Source: Akkermansia muciniphila (GTDB taxonomy: Bacteria > Verrucomicrobiota > Verrucomicrobiia > Verrucomicrobiales > V1-33). From it: a stretch of 57,074 nt of DNA. The position numbers were made by a program, and so were the translations under genes. Under the pieces are notes generated by a model. It did not search any database, was not told the origin of the DNA, and saw only the letters and a program-made list of their open reading frames with translations. Location of the stretch: contig CAMDJM010000028.1 in NCBI GenBank assembly GCA_945900785.1, positions 1-57,074 of the forward strand. Direction: 5' to 3'. Every line of letters starts with the position of its first letter. Within the stretch, counting starts at the first letter, position 1. Shown piece by piece: positions 52,471 through 57,074 of the stretch.

Positions 52471-52512
52471 AAAAAAACGCGGCAGGGCAGCCCGGGGGCT
52501 ACTCTGCCGCGT
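52471..52512 (-). terminator. Rho-independent terminator of the Ig-like secreted protein gene
   Basis: AACGCGGCAG and CTGCCGCGTT form a perfect 10-bp stem with an 18-nt loop, and on the minus strand the stem is followed by a run of seven Ts (the A run at 52471-52477 of the plus strand). It sits 17 bp after the stop of the minus-strand gene and is the strongest terminator seen in the window. Confidence 0.85.
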
Positions 52513-52528
52513 TCGCGTTTACAGGGGA

Positions 52529-55500
52529 TCAGGGAGCGGGAACAGCAACCGCCGTGCGGTAGAAAGCCCGGCCGACCGGAGCTGCCGTGTCAGTGTAGGT
52601 GACGGAGCCGCCGGCACCGGCCACGATGGTGCTCAGCACGCTCCAGTCCGTTTGCAGGTCAGTGGAACGCTGGATCGGGTAGCTGGTGCCAGCCGTGCCA
52701 GTGAAGCTGATGACCGGCTGGCCGCTGCCGTTCAGGGTGATGCTGAGCGGTGGCAACGGCGGGAGCAGGGTGCCAAAGGCACGGATGTTATCGATCTTCA
52801 GACCCGTATAGCCGGTATTGCCATCTACATTCTGCACCACATAGTCGATGGTGTTGAGGCCAGCCGTGAAGGTGGCATTCGCCGCAGAGAGGGTGAAGGC
52901 ATCCAGCACGTTAAATTGAGTCCCACTGACTGGAACGGTAGGGGATCCGTTGACCAGGATATTCACCCCGACGTTATCCTGGGCACGTCCGCCGCTGATT
53001 TGCACCGAAGGCAGGTAGAACGCACTCAGGTCAATCGTGGTGCGGTAGTAGAATGTTCCATTGCCGGTAGCCAATCCCGCAGAGGTCGCCGAATTGAGCT
53101 GGTTGGAGATCCACTTGGAACCGGCATTATTGGCCAGCCAGGGGCCGCTGACGATCGGGAAGATGTTTGATCCATGCACCACAGAAGGCAGGCCATCTTC
53201 AAATCCGGGATTAACGGCCAGGATGTAGTGGTTGTCGAATTCCCCGTCGGCCAGAGCCACGCCGCTGTCATCCACCCCCGTATTGAATACTCCGGGAATT
53301 GGATCATACACGGTGATGATGGCCTCGCTGCTGGTGACCGGACTGCCAAAGCCATTGCTGACCTGGACTTTATACCTGCCGGAAGCGGCATGGGTCACCG
53401 GATTGAAGGTATAGGTGGCGGAGGTGGCACCGGAGATCGGGCCATTGGCATCGCTCCACTGATAGGCGAAGGGCAGGCTGCCGTCGGCGGAGACGGTCAG
53501 AGTGAGGCTTTGACCCACGATGGCCTGGGTGCTGACCGGGCCGGTGGTGATGCTGGGGGGCACATTGGAGGCAGTCAACGTGGCGATGTTGCTGGTTTTG
53601 TTCCCGGCCGGACTGGCCACCTGCACGGTGTAGTTGCCATTGTTGGCCGGGACAAAGTTGCTGATGGTGAGGTTTCGGCTGGTTTCTCCGGAAATCGGAG
53701 CGCCATTTTTGGACCATTGATAGGCCAGATCGGCAGTCCCGTAGGCTTCCGAGTTCAGGGTGATCGTGGTGCCGGACACCACCGCACCACCGGTGGGCTG
53801 GGTGATGAACGCGGGCGGGGTGCTGGCTGGCACTTGGGAAATGGACAGATTATCCACCCGCAGACCGGTGTAGCCGGCACCGGCGTTGTTGACCTCAAAG
53901 TCCAAATTATTCACACCACTGATCACGGTGCCGGGCGGCAGCACGTCCGTATTGAACGTAAAGGTGGTGAGGGCTCCGAAGTTGGTGTTTTGACCCACGC
54001 CGGGAACGGTCACGCCATTGATCTTCAGGGTGCCTACGTTGTCAGAAGCGAAGCCACCCGTCATGATAGCGGAGGTGCCCTTCCCTGTCAGATCGAAGGT
54101 GGTGCGGTAGATGTAAAGGGAAGGGTCAGGACCTGCCGCACCGGAGGTATCACTGCGCGGCCCGATCCAGACGGAGGTGGCGGAATTGCCCAGCCAGGGA
54201 CCCGCGACGATGGGGAATCCGCCTCCATTCTGCACCAGGGCATCGGTAACGCCGATGTTGTCAGGATTCTCAAAGAGGCTGTAGTGGGGATCCAATTCTC
54301 CCGTGCCAAGCGGGGTTCCAGTGGCGTCAACCCCCGTGCCGAAAAGCCCGCCAGCGATGGTCTGGTAGACTTCGAGGAAGGCGGCGTTGGAGGTGGCCGA
54401 GCCCGCGTTATTGCTGGCGCGGAAGGTATAGTCTCCCGATTGGCTGACCGCACCCGTAATGGCAATGCTCAGGGTATTGCCCGTCTCCCCAAGGATCTCC
54501 GTCCCGTTGCGGAACCACTTAAAGGTCAGCGGTGCCGCCCCGGCCGCACTGGCGGAGAGGGTGACCGTTTGATCGATCAAGCCCAGCGTGCGCCTGGGCT
54601 GGACGGTGATCACAGGAATCACGGGCGGGGTGAAACCGCGGTTGGCCAGGCCATAAAGGTGGAAGGAATTCCCCGCCAGAGGATGCGTCAGGATGGTAAC
54701 GGATCCCGTGCCATCAGCGGTGTAGCTGTAGTCGATCCGGTTGCCATTGTTGTTGCCATTGGCGTTCTGATCGATGGTGAGCAGTTTGTCGACATCCCGG
54801 AAGGAGATTTGGCGCACCCCTACGCCTTCCCAGCCCACCGTGAAAAGGGATAGCTGGTAAGGCGCATTGGGCGTGAGGCCGGAGAGCGTAATGCTGCCCG
54901 GGAAGCCATTGTAGATGAAATCATTGGCCAAGGGACGGCTTTCGTCATTCAGGGAGTTCCCGTCATTGGTGAATACCCCATCAAATCCGCCCATCGTCAG
55001 TTTTCCAGCCACTACGGGGTTGCCCCCCGCAATGCCGGTGAAGGGCACTCCAGCCAGCGCGAAGGAGTTGGCCGATCCAAAACTGTAGGCGTGGGTGTAG
55101 AGGATAGCCGAATCCAGTCCGGCGGAGCTGACATCCAACCAAGGCGTGGAACTCCAGGGCTGGCTGGTCGCGGTGACCGTGAAGTCATCGATCAGCAGTG
55201 TATTGTCGGAGCCTGCCACATTGGCCACCGTGAGGGGGGCCTCTGTGCCAGTGGCGGTAAAATAGGCGGAAATCCAGCGGTAGGGGTTGTTCCCGCCCAC
55301 GGCACGGACCTCTGCATTCACGAGAAGAGCCCCATCCACGGACAAATTCAGGATGGGCACATTGCCATTTCTCGCATTCGCCCGGAAGGCCAACTGGTAA
55401 GTCTGGCCCGGGGTCAGGCCGCTGATGGTGGTCTCCATCTTGGAATCAAACCCTTCGTTCTGGATAAAACCCACCTGGCTGCCAGCTGGGATGGTGCCAT

Positions 55501-55717
55501 TGTCCGCAAAGGGACTGCCGCCCCCGGGGTTGATGCCGTGCCGGGCATCGTAATTCCCCAACCATCCAGTGATAGGCGCATTCCCGCTGACATAGCCTGG
55601 GAAGTTCGTGAAGCTGTCCAGTTCAAAGCTGGGGTTCGGGATGGTCTGGGCAAAAGCCGGCAGACAAGTGAGAAGCAGGGTGGCGGTCAGCCACGAAGTA
55701 GGGCGTAGAGGGTTCAT
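52529..55717 (-). CDS. Secreted multi-domain Ig-like protein
   Basis: 1,062 residues with a signal peptide (MNPLRPTSWLTATLLLTCLPAFAQ). The N-terminal half holds a carbohydrate-binding-like module (PNPSFELDSFTNFPG, FTATGTEAPLTVANVAGSD) and a second beta-rich module. Then come at least three Ig-like (bacterial immunoglobulin) domains (QTVTLSASAAGAAPLTFKWF, LTLTVSADGSLPFAYQWSDA), and two copies of a module with NVGVNILVNG/NVGTLKINGV type strands. The tail (TAGTSYPIQRSTDLQTDWS) is a verrucomicrobial C-terminal module seen on secreted proteins. It probably mediates adhesion or glycan binding. Followed by a strong terminator. Confidence 0.85.
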   Translation of the reverse strand: MNPLRPTSWLTATLLLTCLPAFAQTIPNPSFELDSFTNFPGYVSGNAPITGWLGNYDARHGINPGGGSPFADNGTIPAGSQVGFIQNEGFDSKMETTISGLTPGQTYQLAFRANARNGNVPILNLSVDGALLVNAEVRAVGGNNPYRWISAYFTATGTEAPLTVANVAGSDNTLLIDDFTVTATSQPWSSTPWLDVSSAGLDSAILYTHAYSFGSANSFALAGVPFTGIAGGNPVVAGKLTMGGFDGVFTNDGNSLNDESRPLANDFIYNGFPGSITLSGLTPNAPYQLSLFTVGWEGVGVRQISFRDVDKLLTIDQNANGNNNGNRIDYSYTADGTGSVTILTHPLAGNSFHLYGLANRGFTPPVIPVITVQPRRTLGLIDQTVTLSASAAGAAPLTFKWFRNGTEILGETGNTLSIAITGAVSQSGDYTFRASNNAGSATSNAAFLEVYQTIAGGLFGTGVDATGTPLGTGELDPHYSLFENPDNIGVTDALVQNGGGFPIVAGPWLGNSATSVWIGPRSDTSGAAGPDPSLYIYRTTFDLTGKGTSAIMTGGFASDNVGTLKINGVTVPGVGQNTNFGALTTFTFNTDVLPPGTVISGVNNLDFEVNNAGAGYTGLRVDNLSISQVPASTPPAFITQPTGGAVVSGTTITLNSEAYGTADLAYQWSKNGAPISGETSRNLTISNFVPANNGNYTVQVASPAGNKTSNIATLTASNVPPSITTGPVSTQAIVGQSLTLTVSADGSLPFAYQWSDANGPISGATSATYTFNPVTHAASGRYKVQVSNGFGSPVTSSEAIITVYDPIPGVFNTGVDDSGVALADGEFDNHYILAVNPGFEDGLPSVVHGSNIFPIVSGPWLANNAGSKWISNQLNSATSAGLATGNGTFYYRTTIDLSAFYLPSVQISGGRAQDNVGVNILVNGSPTVPVSGTQFNVLDAFTLSAANATFTAGLNTIDYVVQNVDGNTGYTGLKIDNIRAFGTLLPPLPPLSITLNGSGQPVISFTGTAGTSYPIQRSTDLQTDWSVLSTIVAGAGGSVTYTDTAAPVGRAFYRTAVAVPAP

Positions 55718-55905
55718 GATGAGCTTGCTGTGGTAGGTTGGAGGTTAAACTGGAGTTTGGGGGGAACATTGGTTTATGATGAAAATGGCTCAGGTGTCGA
55801 GAAAATTGCTTGCTTTTTTACCCCATGGAAATGGGATCCCGCCCCCTTCATCGGAGAGGAATCGGGCGCACTCGCCATTGCAGCCCCCCCGGGCCACCCG
55901 GATGC

Positions 55906-56877
55906 ATGACCATGAAACCAATCTCCTATCCGGAACTGTCCAGCCGGGCCCGCAGCCATTGGACGCCGGACCGCCTCCAGCGCCTCATGGCCGGAAAACG
56001 CCTGCCGCTCCACCCCGCCACGCATTGCACCTTCCTCCACGCCACCGGATTGATGAATGATGACGCCTCCGTCACCTCCGGCCAGGTAAAGAAATACCTC
56101 CAGATCAACCACATGATCAGCCTGATCGCCCCTCCCTTCCGGGCGCTCGCCAAGGCCATGCCCGGGCACACCCTCACTCTGCTGGACGCGGGTTGTGGGA
56201 ATTCCTACCTCTCGCTCGCCTTCGCCTTTCTCGCCCGGGAGGCGAATGCCGGCCGCCTGCCCCAAATCCCGGATTGGAAGGACACCCGCTTCGAACTCCA
56301 TGTCATCGGCGTGGATAACAATGCGGAGGTGATCCGCCAATCCCGCGAACGCGCCGCCCTCCTCGGGCTGGAAGACGCCATGTCCTTTCAGATGACCGCC
56401 CTCAGTGAAGCCCTGCTGCCGGAGCGGCTGCATGCCGTGATGGCGCTGCACGCCTGCGATACCGCCACCGACGATGCCCTCGCCCTCGGCATCCGCCGCC
56501 GGGCGGATCTGTTGGCCGTCGCCCCCTGCTGCCAGGCCGAGCTGGCGCGCCACTTTAAAACCCTCGCTGCCCAGCCTGGCGAACCCCATCCACTGGAAGT
56601 TGTCCTGCACTCCCCCAACCTCCGCCGGGATGCCGCCGCCACTCTGACGGATGCCCTGCGCCTCGCCCTCGTCCGGGCGCACGGCTACGAGGCCACCGCC
56701 ACCGAGTTCATCCCTTCCGCCCACACCCCGAAAAACCGCCTCATCCTCGCCGAGCGGCGCGGACGCTACAATAAAGCCGCTCTCGCCTCCTTCCTCAGCC
56801 TCAAGCAAGCCTGCGGCCAGGCCGAGCTGTCCCTCGAGCGCAGCCTGCAGGGCCTCCCGGCGGATCTGCCAGGGTGA
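55906..56877 (+). CDS. SAM-dependent methyltransferase
   Basis: About 323 residues from the ATG at 55906; one at 55912 is equally possible, and the frame upstream is not protein-like. The SAM-binding Rossmann part has LLDAGCGNSYLSLAFAFL (motif I) and HVIGVDNNAEVIRQS (motif II). The stretch MALHACDTATDDAL with a second LLAVAPCCQAEL is typical of the DUF2431/Methyltransf_32-like group, with His/Cys residues that may bind metal. Substrate unknown. Followed by the DUF2256 gene. Confidence 0.85.
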   Translation: MTMKPISYPELSSRARSHWTPDRLQRLMAGKRLPLHPATHCTFLHATGLMNDDASVTSGQVKKYLQINHMISLIAPPFRALAKAMPGHTLTLLDAGCGNSYLSLAFAFLAREANAGRLPQIPDWKDTRFELHVIGVDNNAEVIRQSRERAALLGLEDAMSFQMTALSEALLPERLHAVMALHACDTATDDALALGIRRRADLLAVAPCCQAELARHFKTLAAQPGEPHPLEVVLHSPNLRRDAAATLTDALRLALVRAHGYEATATEFIPSAHTPKNRLILAERRGRYNKAALASFLSLKQACGQAELSLERSLQGLPADLPG

Positions 56878-56991
56878 GGTTGCCCCGTGGCCCTAAAAAC
56901 AGCAATGGAAAACTGCGGTCCTTCGGCCCGCCCTCTTTAATGTCATCCACCGGACGTAACCCGCCGGGCCAAACCCTGAACCTTAACCGCC

Positions 56992-57074
56992 ATGAGAGGA
57001 GTGAAAAAACAGGACCTTCCTTCGAAAACCTGCCTGGTTTGCGGGCGGCCTTTCGCGTGGCGGAAGAAGTGGGA
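56992..57074 (+). CDS. DUF2256 protein (start only, runs off the window)
   Basis: The first 27 codons are visible. The sequence LPSKTCLVCGRPFAWRKKW is the signature of DUF2256, a tiny zinc-ribbon protein with CxxC and a following W/K-rich segment. A GTG at 57001 is an alternative start. The rest lies beyond the edge. Confidence 0.8.
   Translation, partial: MRGVKKQDLPSKTCLVCGRPFAWRKKW

Larger units (their letters stand above)
52197..52528. other. 332-bp intergenic region with repeats, no gene
   Basis: No reading frame looks coding. It contains tandem-like fragments CCACGGATTTTACGGAT and GACACGGATT (around 52222-52248), the 18-bp repeat copy 2 at 52397-52414 (see the copy at 40388), a short duplication (CAACCATCAACCCTCAACCATCAACTC), and then the terminator for the large minus-strand gene. 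Confidence 0.6.

Noticed and set aside
1..57074. CRISPR arrays or insertion sequences
   Set aside because: No regularly spaced direct repeats, no transposase and no terminal inverted repeats were found by eye.

Overview
The window is GC-rich and densely coded, and its gene content points to a verrucomicrobium (Verrucomicrobiaceae-like, PVC superphylum). The evidence is a PVC-type membrane dehydrogenase with a C-terminal c-type haem motif, large secreted sialate-O-acetylesterase and BNR/GH74-like proteins, Ig-like adhesin-type proteins, a GldA/F/G-like ABC export module with a DUF4340 protein, and a PAS-AraC regulator beside an enolase-superfamily enzyme. Most start codons have no Shine-Dalgarno sequence and instead follow pyrimidine- or A/C-rich leaders.

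Layout. 1-1.3 kb: end of an unknown gene, then an XRE-type regulator coupled to a hypothetical gene that carries an in-frame stop. 1.4-12 kb: secreted glycan-active proteins (GH74-like, TraB/GumN lipoprotein, sialate O-acetylesterase), a GNAT, an enolase-superfamily enzyme with a divergent PAS-AraC regulator, a membrane TPR protein, and a 62-codon relic of a LacI-type regulator. 12.4-27.4 kb: a complete Ter (tellurite/stress response) locus in two convergent operons. The plus-strand operon encodes TerB, a double TerD (TerA-like) protein, two TerD paralogues and a five-enzyme putative biosynthetic set (ATP-grasp, PRTase with TRSP domain, HAD phosphatase, StiP-type PRTase, HpcH/citrate-lyase-like C-C lyase). 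The minus-strand operon encodes TerC, TerY, a PP2C phosphatase, a zinc-ribbon protein kinase, TerY with a C-terminal zinc ribbon, and an AIM24 protein. The two operons meet about 40 bp apart.

27.7-32.1 kb: an SGNH/PVC dehydrogenase, an HxlR regulator broken by one in-frame TGA, a divergent DinB-like gene with two palindromic operators between them, and a tiny lipoprotein. 32.1-37.6 kb: gliding-type ABC export operon (GldA-, GldF- and GldG-like, plus DUF4340). 38.6-47.6 kb: a stress/signalling neighbourhood with a TIR-TM-FGE-like fusion, an M48 peptidase with TerB-like C-terminal segments, LemA, an amino-acid-type ABC permease and ATPase, and a pseudokinase-TM-FGE-like fusion with a poly-C frameshift. 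47.8-52.2 kb: HAD mutase-like protein, trpA, dapF, dapA and a membrane protein. 52.5-57 kb: a large Ig-like secreted protein with a strong terminator, a methyltransferase and the start of a DUF2256 gene.

The likeliest integrated system is the Ter locus. TerC in the membrane, TerB and TerD-family cytosolic proteins, a vWA/kinase/phosphatase signalling set and a nucleoside-like-metabolite pathway would act together. The M48-TerB-like peptidase and the two FGE-like fusions 11-20 kb away may extend the same stress-signalling theme, but that link is inference.
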